Source: Glutamicibacter sp. B1 (GTDB lineage Bacteria; Actinomycetota; Actinomycetes; Actinomycetales; Micrococcaceae). From it: 64,000 bases of DNA. Position numbers and translations under genes: made by a program. The stretch is from assembly GCF_039602135.1 (NCBI RefSeq), contig NZ_CP125942.1, forward strand, positions 744,001 through 808,000, given 5' to 3'. Of this stretch, positions 43,643 to 54,347 are shown piece by piece; position 1 is the first letter of the stretch; every line of letters begins with the position of its first letter. The notes under the pieces were generated by a model, which saw nothing but the letters and a program-made list of their open reading frames with translations, searched no databases and had not been told where the DNA came from.

Positions 43643-44915
43643 TACCTCGGTATTGCTTTCAGATCCGAAAGCGATGTTCCACTTTGAAGAGCATCATGTG
43701 GTGATTCCACTGACCGTGGTCACCGAGCTGGAATACAAACGTAAGGATCCTGATCTCGGGTATTTTGCCCGTCAGGCACTGCGACTGTTAGATGACCTGA
43801 TCGCTAGTCACGGAGGACTAGCCCAAGCCGTTCCGGTTTCATCAGTGGGTGGCACACTACGCATTGAACTGAACAACATTGCTCCTGAAGTCCTTCCAGT
43901 GGGCATGCGCTCGGGAGATAATGACGCTCGAATCCTCGCCGTCGCTAAACATTTGCTGGACTCCGGACTGGACGTCGCGCTGGTGACCAAGGATCTTCCC
44001 ATGCGTATCAAGGCGTCGGCAATGGGAATCCATGCCGAGGTCTATCGCAACGAGTTGATCACCTCCACCGGCTGGACCGGAATCCAGCAGCTGGAACTTG
44101 ATGAGGAAGCAATGTCAACGCTGTACGAGCGTGAACACCTCTCAAACTTGCCAGCAGCGGCCGAGGCTCCCATCAACACCGGCTTTGTGATCACCTCACC
44201 GCGCGGCAGTGCACTAGCGAGAAAAACCGATGACACGACGTTGAAGTTGGTGCGTGGAGATCAGCAAGCCTTTGGCTTGCACGGTCGTAGCGCGGAGCAG
44301 CGAATTGCCTTGGACCTTTTGATGGATCCTTCGGTAGGCATCGTTTCGCTCGGTGGCAACGCCGGTACCGGTAAGTCTGCGCTGGCCTTGTGTGCCGGTA
44401 TGGAGGCGGTGCTAGAGCGCCGTGAGCACCGTAAGATCACCGTGTTCCGCCCGTTGTACGCAGTGGGTGGCCAAGAGCTTGGCTACCTGCCAGGTTCTGA
44501 AGGTGAAAAGATGGGTCCCTGGGCGCAGGCAGTTTTCGATACGTTGGGATCCATCGTGTCGAAGAACGCCATCGATGAAGTGCTTGAACGCGGAATGCTG
44601 GAAGTCTTACCATTGACCCACATTCGTGGACGCTCCCTGCATGACTCGTTTGTCATCGTTGATGAGGCTCAGTCCCTGGAACGCAATGTCCTGCTCACCG
44701 TGCTTTCGCGTATCGGTCAGAACTCCAAGGTCGTGCTCACCCACGACGTGGCCCAGCGAGATAACCTGCACGTGGGCCGCCATGACGGCATTGCCGCGGT
44801 AGTGGAGCAGCTCAAGGGCCACTCACTGTTTGGCCATGTGACGCTGACACGTTCCGAGCGTTCAGCCATCGCCGCATTGGTGACCGAAATGCTTGATTCA
44901 CCGACGCTGCGCTAA
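43599..44915 (+). CDS. PhoH2-type protein: PIN ribonuclease domain fused to PhoH ATPase
   Basis: Predicted RNA helicase-ribonuclease. The N-terminal PIN domain (about residues 10-150) has acidic metal residues at D15 (YVIDTSVLL), E43 (TVVTELEYK), D107/D109 (SGDNDARIL) and D132 (TKDLP). The C-terminal PhoH ATPase has Walker A GNAGTGKS (253-260) and Walker B FVIVDEAQ. 438 residues from the ATG at 43599; the frame is open further upstream but without PIN sequence. In mycobacteria PhoH2 (Rv1095) unwinds and cleaves RNA and is paired with the small PhoAT. Context between the Rv1086-like and fum/glpX genes matches that locus. A strong terminator follows. Confidence 0.92.
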   Translation: MSRTAEQDVRTYVIDTSVLLSDPKAMFHFEEHHVVIPLTVVTELEYKRKDPDLGYFARQALRLLDDLIASHGGLAQAVPVSSVGGTLRIELNNIAPEVLPVGMRSGDNDARILAVAKHLLDSGLDVALVTKDLPMRIKASAMGIHAEVYRNELITSTGWTGIQQLELDEEAMSTLYEREHLSNLPAAAEAPINTGFVITSPRGSALARKTDDTTLKLVRGDQQAFGLHGRSAEQRIALDLLMDPSVGIVSLGGNAGTGKSALALCAGMEAVLERREHRKITVFRPLYAVGGQELGYLPGSEGEKMGPWAQAVFDTLGSIVSKNAIDEVLERGMLEVLPLTHIRGRSLHDSFVIVDEAQSLERNVLLTVLSRIGQNSKVVLTHDVAQRDNLHVGRHDGIAAVVEQLKGHSLFGHVTLTRSERSAIAALVTEMLDSPTLR

Positions 44916-44930
44916 CCGTCTCAAGCAGAA

Positions 44931-44985
44931 CTGGCTGCTGTGGTCTCGGCGCCCCATCGCCGAAACCACAGCAGCCAGAAATTTT
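44931..44985 (+). terminator. Intrinsic terminator after phoH
   Basis: CTGGCTGCTGTGGT pairs with ACCACAGCAGCCAG, enclosing TCGGCG/CGCCGA, followed by AAATTTT. Confidence 0.9.
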
Positions 44986-45040
44986 AAGGATTAGAGCCAA
45001 GGAAGCAGAACATCTCATCCGGGGGAATTGCTCGTGCGGA

Positions 45041-45826
45041 CTATGAGCGAACTACAGGCTGGTCTAACCAGTGTTCTCGCTGGAAGTGTGAATTGATGTA
45101 GTACTCATCTTGAGCCAAGATCCGCAGTCTGAGGTCAGGAGCGGCAAGCACGGAGCTAGCACCGGAGAGCGCCTGTCGCAGCAGACAGACCCCGGTGCTC
45201 AGATCCAGGACTACCAACGTGCGGGTATCGGCGGGGACGAGCCTGAAGTTGGCCTGTGAAGCCTGATATGAATATCCAGCGCTCAGTACAGCCGCAATTG
45301 CCTGTCGGCCCTCATGCACGATGTCGCTGAGCTCATGGATATAGGTGGGATGGTCAAAAGCCAGGTCTAAGGCTGCGGGCTCAGTGCCGGCAATTTCTAC
45401 GGGATCTAAGACTGTTGCCCAATAGTCCAGGGGTAGCAAACCGTCGAAGCCGGCGATTTCGGGGCGGCGAAGAATTAACTGGTCGCTGGTATAGACGGGC
45501 GTGAGCAAGGTGGAGGGTAATTTCCATGATGCGCTGGTTGCAGCGAGGTAATCACGACTGCGCTGAGCGCTGAAGGTTTCCTTCTGAAAAACGAGCTCGC
45601 CTGATTCATTGTGAACCGCGATGGCTTCACGCTGACGAATTTTGACGGTGACCGAACCGGTCAAGTTTCGCTGAGGCTGACTGTATTCCTCGGGAATATC
45701 AATCTCGAATTTGAGTGAGGTGCTCAACCATGGTGCAGATCGGGCTAGCGCGCGAAACCTTCTGCGCGCGTTCGAATCTGGTGCCGGCGAACCGGGGAAG
45801 TACAACTGGGCTGAAGGTACGTCCAT
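45041..45826 (-). CDS. Hypothetical protein, no recognised family
   Basis: 261 residues, no signal peptide, no membrane helix, predicted mixed alpha/beta. The first 35 residues are basic and Pro-rich; a beta-rich middle (LTGSVTVKIRQREAIAVHN) is followed by helices and a C-terminal part that resembles a scaffold ending in LDLSTGVCLLRQAL and LRLRILAQDEYYINSHF. I cannot assign a function. Codon use is like its neighbours, and the frame is intact, so it is probably a real gene. A TACAAT box ends 6 nt before the ATG, suggesting leaderless transcription, back to back with the prepilin-peptidase-like gene. Confidence 0.65.
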   Translation of the reverse strand: MDVPSAQLYFPGSPAPDSNARRRFRALARSAPWLSTSLKFEIDIPEEYSQPQRNLTGSVTVKIRQREAIAVHNESGELVFQKETFSAQRSRDYLAATSASWKLPSTLLTPVYTSDQLILRRPEIAGFDGLLPLDYWATVLDPVEIAGTEPAALDLAFDHPTYIHELSDIVHEGRQAIAAVLSAGYSYQASQANFRLVPADTRTLVVLDLSTGVCLLRQALSGASSVLAAPDLRLRILAQDEYYINSHFQREHWLDQPVVRS

Positions 45827-45832
45827 ACTTCA

Positions 45833-45903
45833 ATTGTAGAAGCGCCTGAATTATTCACAAGGGCGAGCAAGTTATCCCGTCACTTTCGAATGATGCCTAT
45901 GCT
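45833..45903. promoter_or_regulatory. Divergent leaderless promoter pair
   Basis: On the minus strand TACAAT (45833-45838) lies 6 nt before the ATG at 45826. On the plus strand TATGCT (45898-45903) lies 6 nt before the ATG at 45910. Neither gene has a ribosome binding site. The 83-bp region thus serves both genes. Confidence 0.5.
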
Positions 45904-45909
45904 CTATAC

Positions 45910-46413
45910 ATGTCAGAGATTTGGAGCGTTGCCCAGAGTGGGCCGGTTGAAGGCGTCGTCGTGGCGCTCCAATTGCTCTGCTTTATTGTCTTTGGATTTT
46001 TGTTGTCCAAGGAAGATATTTCTAGCCATCGTTTGCCGAATCGACTCGTAGGCTATTGGTTCCTCGCCAGCGTGGTTCTGATTTTAAGTTTGGGCGCTAG
46101 CCACTTTGGCCTTCCGGGGATTCTGCAAGGATTCTTAGGCATGCTGTTCCTCGGCGGCGGGTACCTGTTGATGAGTCTGATCAGTGCCGGAGCTATGGGA
46201 ATAGGTGATGTAAAGCTGGCCGGAGTCCTCGGCTTGAATCTAGGAATCTATTCCTTATCCGCACTCTTCCTGGCCACGTTGCTAACTTTTGTCGCGGCGA
46301 CGCTCTGGGTGATTGGGGGAGTGATTGTGCGTAAATTGACCCTCAAATCGGCGGTACCGTTCGGGCCGTTCATGATCCTTGGAGCATTTGCGGTGCTGCT
46401 TGTGGCACGATGA
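45910..46413 (+). CDS. A24 prepilin-peptidase-like membrane protein
   Basis: Predicted aspartic peptidase for type IV pilin-like (Tad/Flp or com) prepilins. The two catalytic Asp positions are visible: D36 in SKEDISSHRLPN and D100 in GIGDVKLAG. At 167 residues with about five or six membrane helices it is the short form without the N-terminal methyltransferase domain, as in TadV/CpaA or actinobacterial prepilin peptidases. No pilin or secretion ATPase genes occur in the window, so its substrates are unknown. It ends 4 nt before the NUDIX gene, so they are probably co-transcribed. Confidence 0.85.
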   Translation: MSEIWSVAQSGPVEGVVVALQLLCFIVFGFLLSKEDISSHRLPNRLVGYWFLASVVLILSLGASHFGLPGILQGFLGMLFLGGGYLLMSLISAGAMGIGDVKLAGVLGLNLGIYSLSALFLATLLTFVAATLWVIGGVIVRKLTLKSAVPFGPFMILGAFAVLLVAR

Positions 46414-46417
46414 AAAT

Positions 46418-46882
46418 ATGGCAACTCCCGAATTCATCAGTAACCTTCGCACGCATATAGGTCATGAGATGCTCTGGCTTTCAGGGGTGAAAGTCGTCGT
46501 GTTCCAAGGCGATCAAGTGTTGTTGGTACGCCGAGCTGATAACGGTCTATGGACATTGCCAGCTGGCATCATTGATCCGGGAGAAGAACCCTCGCACACC
46601 GCCCAGCGTGAAGTCCTTGAAGAGACCGGGGTGAAGTGCGAGGTGACGGACCTGATTGGAGTAGGAGTGACAGCCCCAACTGTCTACCCCAATGGAGATC
46701 ACGCTCAATATCTTGATGTCGTCTTCAAAGCCCGCCACCTCTCTGGCCAAGCGACAATCAACGACGACGAAAACTTGGAAGTGGGCTACTTCGATTTGCA
46801 GGATCGTCCGCAGCTTCCACCGCTTCATGAGCGTGCGTTGTCCTGGGCTCTTGATCCTCGTCCAGGCGGCTACTTCGCCTAG
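46418..46882 (+). CDS. NUDIX hydrolase
   Basis: Hydrolyses nucleoside diphosphate derivatives; the substrate is not known. The Nudix box GX5EX7REUXEEXGU is perfect at residues 50-72 (G50, E56, R64, E65, E68, E69, G71), supplying the Mg-binding Glu residues. 154 residues from the ATG at 46418, which lies just after the stop of the upstream gene; an in-frame ATG at 46379 lies inside that gene and was rejected. The segment VRRADNGLWTLPAG before the box is usual for the ADP-ribose/mutT-like class. A 21-bp bidirectional terminator follows. Confidence 0.9.
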   Translation: MATPEFISNLRTHIGHEMLWLSGVKVVVFQGDQVLLVRRADNGLWTLPAGIIDPGEEPSHTAQREVLEETGVKCEVTDLIGVGVTAPTVYPNGDHAQYLDVVFKARHLSGQATINDDENLEVGYFDLQDRPQLPPLHERALSWALDPRPGGYFA

Positions 46883-46892
46883 CAAAACCGTA

Positions 46893-46938
46893 AAAGCCTC
46901 GGGGCACGAACTGAACAGTTCGTGCCCCGAGGCTTTCT
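46893..46938. terminator. Bidirectional terminator between NUDIX and MFS genes
   Basis: A perfect 21-bp stem (46893-46913 with 46916-46936) has a 2-nt apparent loop and A/T-rich ends on both sides. Confidence 0.95.
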
Positions 46939-46968
46939 AGCGACTAGCGCCGGTAATGTACCTGAACG

Positions 46969-48717
<1,749 letters not shown>

Positions 48718-49386
48718 TTAGTCGTTGTTGTTGCGGCGAAGTGGCTGGCCCATGATGCTCTGCATCCGCCCCATGAGCTCCAAGAACTCCTCAGCCAGCG
48801 GACGCTGACCGGAACCTGCGACATAAGCTTCGATGGCTTGGTGGGTGGTGTGTTTCAGGAGGTGCAAAAGACTTGAGAGCAGCGGATCTTGTGGATCGAT
48901 TCCCTCTCGCGAGGCGATGAGCTCACGAAACTCTGCTTCTTTTTTAGGCCCAGACTGGATCATGTGTTGTAGCAGTTCTGGCTCACGATGAGCGATGGTG
49001 AAGAACCCGTGAATGCTCACGATTTCTGCCTCATCAAAGTTCAGTCGCTCGACGGACATCTCCACTAAATCAGCCAGCAGGGTTGGAGAAACTCCGGTGA
49101 TGCCTTTCGGTCGAGCTTCCATGAAGCGTTCGATGAAGCCTTCTGGCATGGCATCGGAGTCATGACCAAAGACGGCATCGACCTTGCTGGGGAAGTAGTT
49201 GAAGAATGTGCGGCGTGAAATGCCCACTCGTTCGCAGACCTGCTCAATGGTGAATCCGCTAAAGCCGAACTCCGCTGTGAGATCACGGCTATGGCGCGTG
49301 ATGGAGGTTCGAGTTTTTTGCATGCGCCCGCTCAAGGTCGGTGCCTTGCAAGGCACACTCACTTCGCGTTTTGCACTATCTTTCAT
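48718..49386 (-). CDS. TetR-family repressor of the adjacent efflux pump
   Basis: DNA-binding repressor controlling itself and the MFS pump. The helix-turn-helix lies near residues 40-65 (GFTIEQVCERVGISRRTFFNYFPSK broken over two helices), with the typical TFFNYF recognition end. The rest is a ligand-binding helical domain. 222 residues from ATG 49386; an alternative start is the Met before QKTRTSITRHSRD, 21 residues later, which would give the more usual N-terminus. The upstream region carries two overlapping palindromes. Gene order TetR-MFS with 33 nt between them supports autoregulation. Confidence 0.92.
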   Translation of the reverse strand: MKDSAKREVSVPCKAPTLSGRMQKTRTSITRHSRDLTAEFGFSGFTIEQVCERVGISRRTFFNYFPSKVDAVFGHDSDAMPEGFIERFMEARPKGITGVSPTLLADLVEMSVERLNFDEAEIVSIHGFFTIAHREPELLQHMIQSGPKKEAEFRELIASREGIDPQDPLLSSLLHLLKHTTHQAIEAYVAGSGQRPLAEEFLELMGRMQSIMGQPLRRNNND

Positions 49387-49388
49387 AT

Positions 49389-49422
49389 AGTGCAGTATTG
49401 CACTCTGCTATGTAGAGTGCAA
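49389..49422. promoter_or_regulatory. Double palindromic operator upstream of the TetR/MFS operon
   Basis: TTGCACTCT-N7-AGAGTGCAA (49398-49422) is a perfect 9-bp inverted repeat. It overlaps a second palindrome AGTGCA-N4-TGCACT (49389-49404). Together they reach to within 3 nt of the TetR start codon. Two TetR dimers could bind side by side. Confidence 0.75.
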
Positions 49423-49496
49423 CTTAAGTGATGTGGAACATTTTCTTCTTCGCGCCTCTAAATACGAGATGCCAGATCGATCGGTATTAAGCTGGC

Positions 49497-50069
49497 ATGA
49501 TGAATCAGATACGCCTCCAAGAACCATCCGCTGACCTGCATGATTCATTTATGCAATGCACAGCCGAATGGAACGGTGTAGACCAAGACGGTGCCTCGAT
49601 GTTCTTCGCCGAGAAATACGGCTGGGACCTGGCCAACCCCAGAGACTTTGGCTTGTGGGTGCAACTGCTCAAAGATTTAGCCAATCCAGATTTCGCACCC
49701 CTGCCGGGATTCGTTTCACAGAGCACCCTGTGGGTCGTGGAAAACGAGCAGTACTTAGGCGCAGTGAGTTTGCGACATGAACTAGGCAACGACTATCTCA
49801 AGGAAGTCGGCGGCCATATTGGCTACGGCATCCGGCCAAGTGCCAGGCGCAGGGGCCTAGCCAAGCTGGCGCTCGCCGGAGCGTTAGAGCAGGCACGTGA
49901 CCTTGGCTTGCCACGAGTTCTGATTACCTGCAATGACTCCAACATTGGATCGGCGCGCACCATTGAATCCTGCGCAGGAGTACTTGAAGGCATTAGGCCC
50001 CATAACGAGGTTGGCCCGCTCTTTGGTGTGCAAGGCGATGTGCGTCGTTATTGGATCACGCTGAAGTGA
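49497..50069 (+). CDS. GNAT-family N-acetyltransferase
   Basis: Predicted acetyl-CoA-dependent acetyltransferase. The acetyl-CoA-binding motif A is GYGIRPSARRRGLAKLAL (about residues 117-134), followed by motif B-like ITCNDSNIGSARTIESCAG. 190 residues. It resembles the YdaF/ElaA-like group of unknown substrate. It is divergent from the TetR/MFS operon across the operator, so that operator might also affect it. The ATG at 49497 lacks a ribosome binding site; TATTAA 6 nt upstream could be a -10 box. It converges on fumC with a terminator between. Confidence 0.85.
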   Translation: MMNQIRLQEPSADLHDSFMQCTAEWNGVDQDGASMFFAEKYGWDLANPRDFGLWVQLLKDLANPDFAPLPGFVSQSTLWVVENEQYLGAVSLRHELGNDYLKEVGGHIGYGIRPSARRRGLAKLALAGALEQARDLGLPRVLITCNDSNIGSARTIESCAGVLEGIRPHNEVGPLFGVQGDVRRYWITLK

Positions 50070-50077
50070 ACGAAGTA

Positions 50078-50123
50078 TGGCCCGTCGCTATCCGAGATCA
50101 TTGATCCGAATAGCGACGGGCCA
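50078..50123. terminator. Bidirectional terminator between GNAT and fumC
   Basis: TGGCCCGTCGCTAT pairs with ATAGCGACGGGCCA; the loop region adds CG/CG pairs. Confidence 0.85.
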
Positions 50124-50143
50124 TTGTTGCTATGGCAGAAGCG

Positions 50144-51556
50144 TTAGTGCTTGCCCACCATGGTGGAGACATCAAGTAGTTCATCAAGCTGGGCCTCGGT
50201 GACCTCACCGCGCTCAACGAAGCCCAGAGCAACTGTTGCTTCGCGAACGGTGAGACCCTCGGCCACAGCCTTCTTGGCAATCTTCGCCGCGTTCTCGTAG
50301 CCGATGAGCTTATTCAACGGCGTCACGATAGATGGCGAAGCTTCAGCCAGGAAGCGGGCACGTTCAACATTGGCCTTGATGCCATCAATCATCTTCTCGG
50401 CCATCACGGTACTGGTGTTAGTCAGCAGACGGATCGACTCCAATAGGTTCGACGCCATCACAGGGATGCCAACATTCAACTCAAAGGCTCCATTGGTGCC
50501 AGCCCACGAGATCGCGGTGTCATTGCCAATCACTTGGGCAGCGACCTGAATGGTGGCCTCAGAAATCACCGGGTTGACCTTACCTGGCATGATCGAAGAA
50601 CCTGGCTGCAGATCCGGTATGGAGATTTCTCCGAGACCGGTGTTTGGACCAGAACCCATCCAGCGCAGGTCATTAGCGATCTTGATCAGCGAGATGGCGA
50701 TGGTGCGCAGGGCGGCTGACGCCTCGATGAGGCCATCACGGTTGGCCTGTGCTTCAAAGTGATTGCGGGCTTCGGTAATGGGCAGCCCGGTATCTTCACG
50801 AAGGAATTCCAAGACCTTCTGTGGGAAGCCTTCGGGGGTGTTGATGCCCGTGCCTACTGCAGTGCCACCTAAGGGTACTTCAGCAACGCGAGGTAGGGCT
50901 GCTTCGACTCGCTCGATGCCGTAGCGCATCTGAGCGGCGTAGCCACCAAATTCCTGGCCCAGCGTGACCGGGGTGGCGTCCATCAGGTGCGTACGACCGG
51001 ACTTAACAACATCCTTGAATTCAGCGGACTTTGCTTCCAACGCGGTAGCTAGCTGGGACAGTGCGGGGATCAGATCGTTGATCAGTGCACCGGTGGCAGC
51101 CACATGGACCGAGGTTGGAAAAACATCGTTGGAGGACTGGGAAGCGTTGACATGGTCGTTGGGGTGGACCTCGGTGTCGCTGCCTTTCGTCTTCAGTGCT
51201 CGGGTGGCCAGTTCGGCCAGAACCTCATTGGTGTTCATATTTGAACTGGTTCCCGAACCAGTTTGGAAAACATCAATAGGGAATTGGTCGTCATACTTAC
51301 CGCTGGCGACCTCTTGAGCGGCATTGCTGATCGCTTCGGCGCGTTCAGCATCCAGTACGCCCAAGGCCAGGTTTGCCTGTGCGGCAGCCTTTTTGACCTG
51401 AGCCAGAGCCTTGATGTGTGATGACTCTAGCGTCTTTCCTGAGATTGGAAAATTCTCGACCGCGCGCTGGGTTTGAGCGCGGTACAAAGCCTGAGCTGGA
51501 ACTCGGACTTCACCCATGGTGTCATGTTCAATGCGGAATTCGTCACTGTTAGTCAT
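50144..51556 (-). CDS. fumC: Class II fumarate hydratase
   Basis: Interconverts fumarate and malate in the TCA cycle; iron-independent homotetramer. 470 residues with the superfamily signature [11 protein letters not shown], plus [10 protein letters not shown] near residue 105 and [18 protein letters not shown] around 130, which form the active site. The ATG at 51556 has TAATCT 6 nt upstream and no ribosome binding site, so the mRNA is probably leaderless. The fum-glpX neighbourhood matches Rv1098c-Rv1099c, here with carbonic anhydrase and DUF4245 between or beside them. Confidence 0.97.
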   Translation of the reverse strand: MTNSDEFRIEHDTMGEVRVPAQALYRAQTQRAVENFPISGKTLESSHIKALAQVKKAAAQANLALGVLDAERAEAISNAAQEVASGKYDDQFPIDVFQTGSGTSSNMNTNEVLAELATRALKTKGSDTEVHPNDHVNASQSSNDVFPTSVHVAATGALINDLIPALSQLATALEAKSAEFKDVVKSGRTHLMDATPVTLGQEFGGYAAQMRYGIERVEAALPRVAEVPLGGTAVGTGINTPEGFPQKVLEFLREDTGLPITEARNHFEAQANRDGLIEASAALRTIAISLIKIANDLRWMGSGPNTGLGEISIPDLQPGSSIMPGKVNPVISEATIQVAAQVIGNDTAISWAGTNGAFELNVGIPVMASNLLESIRLLTNTSTVMAEKMIDGIKANVERARFLAEASPSIVTPLNKLIGYENAAKIAKKAVAEGLTVREATVALGFVERGEVTEAQLDELLDVSTMVGKH

Positions 51557-51562
51557 GTGCCC

Positions 51563-51568
51563 AGATTA
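51563..51568 (-). promoter_or_regulatory. Predicted -10 box for leaderless fumC
   Basis: TAATCT on the minus strand ends 6 nt before the fumC ATG; no ribosome binding site is visible. Confidence 0.5.
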
Positions 51569-51687
51569 CGCCTTGAATGCAATTAAAGGACAGAAGCCTG
51601 ACGTAAATGTCACATTCATGGGTGAAGTACGACTAAATGGGAATAAAAGAGCGATCTACAAGGTGGTTCTCACCCAGTGGATGTTCC

Positions 51688-52317
51688 TTAGTCCAGCCCC
51701 AAGCTTGAAACCAGCTGTGCCCGACCATCGTGAAGGTGATAGGTCACGCCAGCAACCGCGGTGCGTCCCTCTTCGATAGCCTGCGCAATGATGGTGGACA
51801 GATCAACGAGGCGGTCCGTGGTCTGCTTGACGTGCTCTACCCCGGTGCCGTTAATATCGGTGATTCCCTTACGCTCGGCCGCGAGTACCGATGGGGTGAT
51901 GTGCTCGACTAGGTCGCGGACGAATCCCTTGGGCATTTCGCCGGTTTCTTTAACCGTGATGGCACTAGTGATGGCACCACAGTTGTTGTGGCCCAAGATC
52001 ACGATCAATGGAACGTTGAGTTTGTCAACGGCGAACTCCAGTGAACCCAAGCTGGCGGGATCGATGACGTGCCCTGCTGTACGTACGACAAACATGTCGC
52101 CCAGTCCGGCATCGAAGATGATTTCGGCAGCGAGGCGCGAATCGGAGCAACCGAAAATCACTGCATAAGGTTCTTGGCCGTTAAGCAGTGACTGGCGTCG
52201 GGCGCTGTCCTGGTTAGGGTGTTCAGTATCGTCGTTGACGAAACGGAGATTTCCAGCGTGGAGCTTTTCCCAGGCCTCGTTTGGCGAGAGGGTCCGGGCG
52301 GTTGATTCAGTTGGCAT
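51688..52317 (-). CDS. Beta-carbonic anhydrase
   Basis: Zinc enzyme interconverting CO2 and bicarbonate, supplying bicarbonate to carboxylases. Zinc-ligand motifs are CSDSR (Cys with the Asp/Arg dyad) near residue 57 and HNNC near residue 110; the substrate pocket segment is GSLEFAVDKL. 209 residues from ATG 52317. A TTG two codons upstream is possible, but TAGAAT ends 7 nt before the ATG, so a leaderless ATG start is favoured. It lies between fumC and a DUF4245 gene. Confidence 0.93.
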   Translation of the reverse strand: MPTESTARTLSPNEAWEKLHAGNLRFVNDDTEHPNQDSARRQSLLNGQEPYAVIFGCSDSRLAAEIIFDAGLGDMFVVRTAGHVIDPASLGSLEFAVDKLNVPLIVILGHNNCGAITSAITVKETGEMPKGFVRDLVEHITPSVLAAERKGITDINGTGVEHVKQTTDRLVDLSTIIAQAIEEGRTAVAGVTYHLHDGRAQLVSSLGLD

Positions 52318-52324
52318 AGTCAAA

Positions 52325-52330
52325 ATTCTA
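52325..52330 (-). promoter_or_regulatory. Predicted -10 box for the leaderless carbonic anhydrase gene
   Basis: TAGAAT on the minus strand ends 7 nt before the ATG at 52317; no ribosome binding site. Confidence 0.5.
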
Positions 52331-52384
52331 CGGGAAGATGTTCGACTATCGAATATTCGGTGTCAGAATGTTGTCATAAACTGA

Positions 52385-53068
52385 TTAGCTCAATGTTGAT
52401 TCGGCCAGCTTTGCAACATTCTCAAGCTCTTCTTCAGAGGTGTCAGTCGAGAGGATCAGGGTTGAATCTTTTTGCTCGGAAATCAGGTAAGTGGTTTCGT
52501 CCTTGGCGCGAACTTCCCATTCCCAATCGCCGATGGTCTTGGTGCCGGTGGGAGTAGCGGTGTCTGTAGTCAAAGCGATCCATGTTTGGTTTGCTTCAGC
52601 AGCCTGACGCACCCAAACAAAATCCTTATTGTTCGAAACGATGCCGAACTCCCAATACGGCACGCCCTGAGCGGTGTTTGCCTGCCAACGAGCAAAATTG
52701 GCGTACTGTCCGTCTCTCAGATCTGGAGCGAAGACATCAAAGTCAGCGATTTGTTCCGTTTGCTCGGCCGTTTGTTGCAGGTTTACCTTGCTCTCGAAGG
52801 CCTCGTCCTTGGGAGCTGGGTTGAGCAGCACCAAAGGGATAACAACAGCGAGGGTAAAACCGACCGAGAGCACCATGCCCTTGAACGTTTGATTAGCTCG
52901 CTTGGCCTGCTTCTCGGTGAGCTGTGGCTTAAACGGCAAATCGTCAAAGGTTGCTTCTGGATCATTTAGATCACGGCGTGACGAAGGCTCTGCTTCGGAA
53001 GTCTTCTCCGATGGCTCGTTTCCTGGCACGGCGTTTCCACTGTTGTTCTCAAGTTGCACGTCTTCCAT
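52385..53068 (-). CDS. DUF4245 membrane-anchored protein
   Basis: Actinobacterial protein of unknown function (DUF4245; Rv1100-like position next to glpX). About 50 acidic/polar cytoplasmic residues, then a basic-hydrophobic segment with one membrane helix (VLSVGFTLAVVIPLVLL), then an external domain of about 140 residues containing WEFGIVSNNKDFVWVRQA. ATG 53068 (227 residues) is chosen, but GGGGAG lies only 1 nt before it; an in-frame ATG at 53110 or a GTG three codons later are alternatives. It is divergent from glpX, the usual arrangement. Confidence 0.82.
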   Translation of the reverse strand: MEDVQLENNSGNAVPGNEPSEKTSEAEPSSRRDLNDPEATFDDLPFKPQLTEKQAKRANQTFKGMVLSVGFTLAVVIPLVLLNPAPKDEAFESKVNLQQTAEQTEQIADFDVFAPDLRDGQYANFARWQANTAQGVPYWEFGIVSNNKDFVWVRQAAEANQTWIALTTDTATPTGTKTIGDWEWEVRAKDETTYLISEQKDSTLILSTDTSEEELENVAKLAESTLS

Positions 53069-53169
53069 TCTCCCCGAATATTCTGTGTAATTCGAACCAG
53101 CGTGCCACATCCCACGTTGTCTTCATCATGGAATGACGACACGAACTGTCAACGGAATTTCTAAGGGGA

Positions 53170-53175
53170 TAGAAT
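53170..53175 (+). promoter_or_regulatory. Predicted -10 box of the glpX promoter
   Basis: TAGAAT lies 38 nt before the preferred glpX start (ATG 53214), giving a leader of about 30 nt. Confidence 0.4.
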
Positions 53176-53213
53176 AGGGATGTTTGCATAGGCGCAATGA
53201 CTACGACTCAGTG

Positions 53214-54248
53214 ATGGGATCTTTCGTGACCGAAAAGAACAATTATGCCCACCTTTCTCCGCGACTGTCGGTGACCGACGCGGAACCGGACCGCAACCTA
53301 GCACTGGAGCTGGTGCGAGCTACCGAAGCTGCCGCTATCGCATCCACACCGTGGGTTGGATTCGGCGACAAGAACGCAGCTGACGGTGCTGCAGTGGATG
53401 CAATGCGCGGTCTACTTTCCACCGTGAACTTTAATGGCGTTGTTGTCATTGGTGAAGGTGAAAAAGACGAAGCCCCGATGCTTTTCAACGGGGAACAGGT
53501 TGGCAACGGTAGCGGCGCAGAATGCGACGTAGCCGTAGACCCGATCGACGGAACCCGTTTGACCGCACTGGGTTTGAACAACGCACTGTCCGTGTTGGCT
53601 GTGGCCGACCGTGGCTCCATGTTTGACCCTTCGGCAGTGTTCTACATGGAAAAGCTTGTTACCGGCCCTGAAGCCGCAGACCTCGTTGATCTGCGACTGC
53701 CGGTCAAGCAGAACCTGCATTTGATTGCCAAGGCTAAGGGCAAGAAGATCAGCCAGATCACCGTCACCATCTTGGACCGTCCACGTCATGCTGGGCTGAT
53801 CGAAGAAATCCGTGAAGCAGGTGCCCGCACCAAGCTGATCATGGACGGCGACGTAGCCGGCGCCATCGCGGCCACCCGCGAGGGAACTGGTGTTGACGCG
53901 TTGATGGGTATCGGTGGAACCCCAGAAGGCATCGTGACCGCCTGCGCTATCAAGGCACTGGGCGGTGTCATCCAGGGTCGCCTGTGGCCTACGGATGATG
54001 ACGAAAAGCAGAAGGCCCTGGACGCCGGCCACCAGCTGGACCGCGTTCTGACCACCAACGACCTGGTGACCTCGGATAACTGCTACTTCGCAGCCACCGG
54101 CATCACCGATGGCGATCTGCTGCGTGGCGTGCGTTACAAGGGCAACCGCATCAGCACCCAGTCGATCGTGATGCGTGCGAAGTCCGGAACGATTCGTTTT
54201 GTTGAGGGCGAGCACCACCAGGACAAGTGGGAAGCTTACACCCGCTAA
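53214..54248 (+). CDS. glpX: Class II fructose-1,6-bisphosphatase
   Basis: Gluconeogenic enzyme making fructose 6-phosphate; in most Actinobacteria GlpX is the only FBPase and is essential for growth on organic acids. Li-sensitive phosphatase motifs are DPIDGTRLT and [25 protein letters not shown] near the N-terminus and [10 protein letters not shown] are family blocks. Start uncertain: ATG 53214 (344 residues) is used; GTG 53226 and TTG 53184 are in frame. TAGAAT upstream is a good -10 box. A perfect 23-bp terminator separates it from manA. Fructose 6-phosphate is also the substrate of the adjacent ManA. Confidence 0.95.
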   Translation: MGSFVTEKNNYAHLSPRLSVTDAEPDRNLALELVRATEAAAIASTPWVGFGDKNAADGAAVDAMRGLLSTVNFNGVVVIGEGEKDEAPMLFNGEQVGNGSGAECDVAVDPIDGTRLTALGLNNALSVLAVADRGSMFDPSAVFYMEKLVTGPEAADLVDLRLPVKQNLHLIAKAKGKKISQITVTILDRPRHAGLIEEIREAGARTKLIMDGDVAGAIAATREGTGVDALMGIGGTPEGIVTACAIKALGGVIQGRLWPTDDDEKQKALDAGHQLDRVLTTNDLVTSDNCYFAATGITDGDLLRGVRYKGNRISTQSIVMRAKSGTIRFVEGEHHQDKWEAYTR

Positions 54249-54259
54249 ATCTTGCTGAT

Positions 54260-54310
54260 AACGACGATGGCCATGAACCTTTCAAAGGTTCATGGCCATC
54301 GTCGTTTTTT
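54260..54310. terminator. Bidirectional terminator between glpX and manA
   Basis: A perfect 23-bp stem (54260-54282 with 54284-54306) with a minimal loop, followed by a T6 run on the plus strand. Confidence 0.95.
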
Positions 54311-54347
54311 GGTTCAATTCGGTCCTGCTGCAGAACCGAGCACTGCT

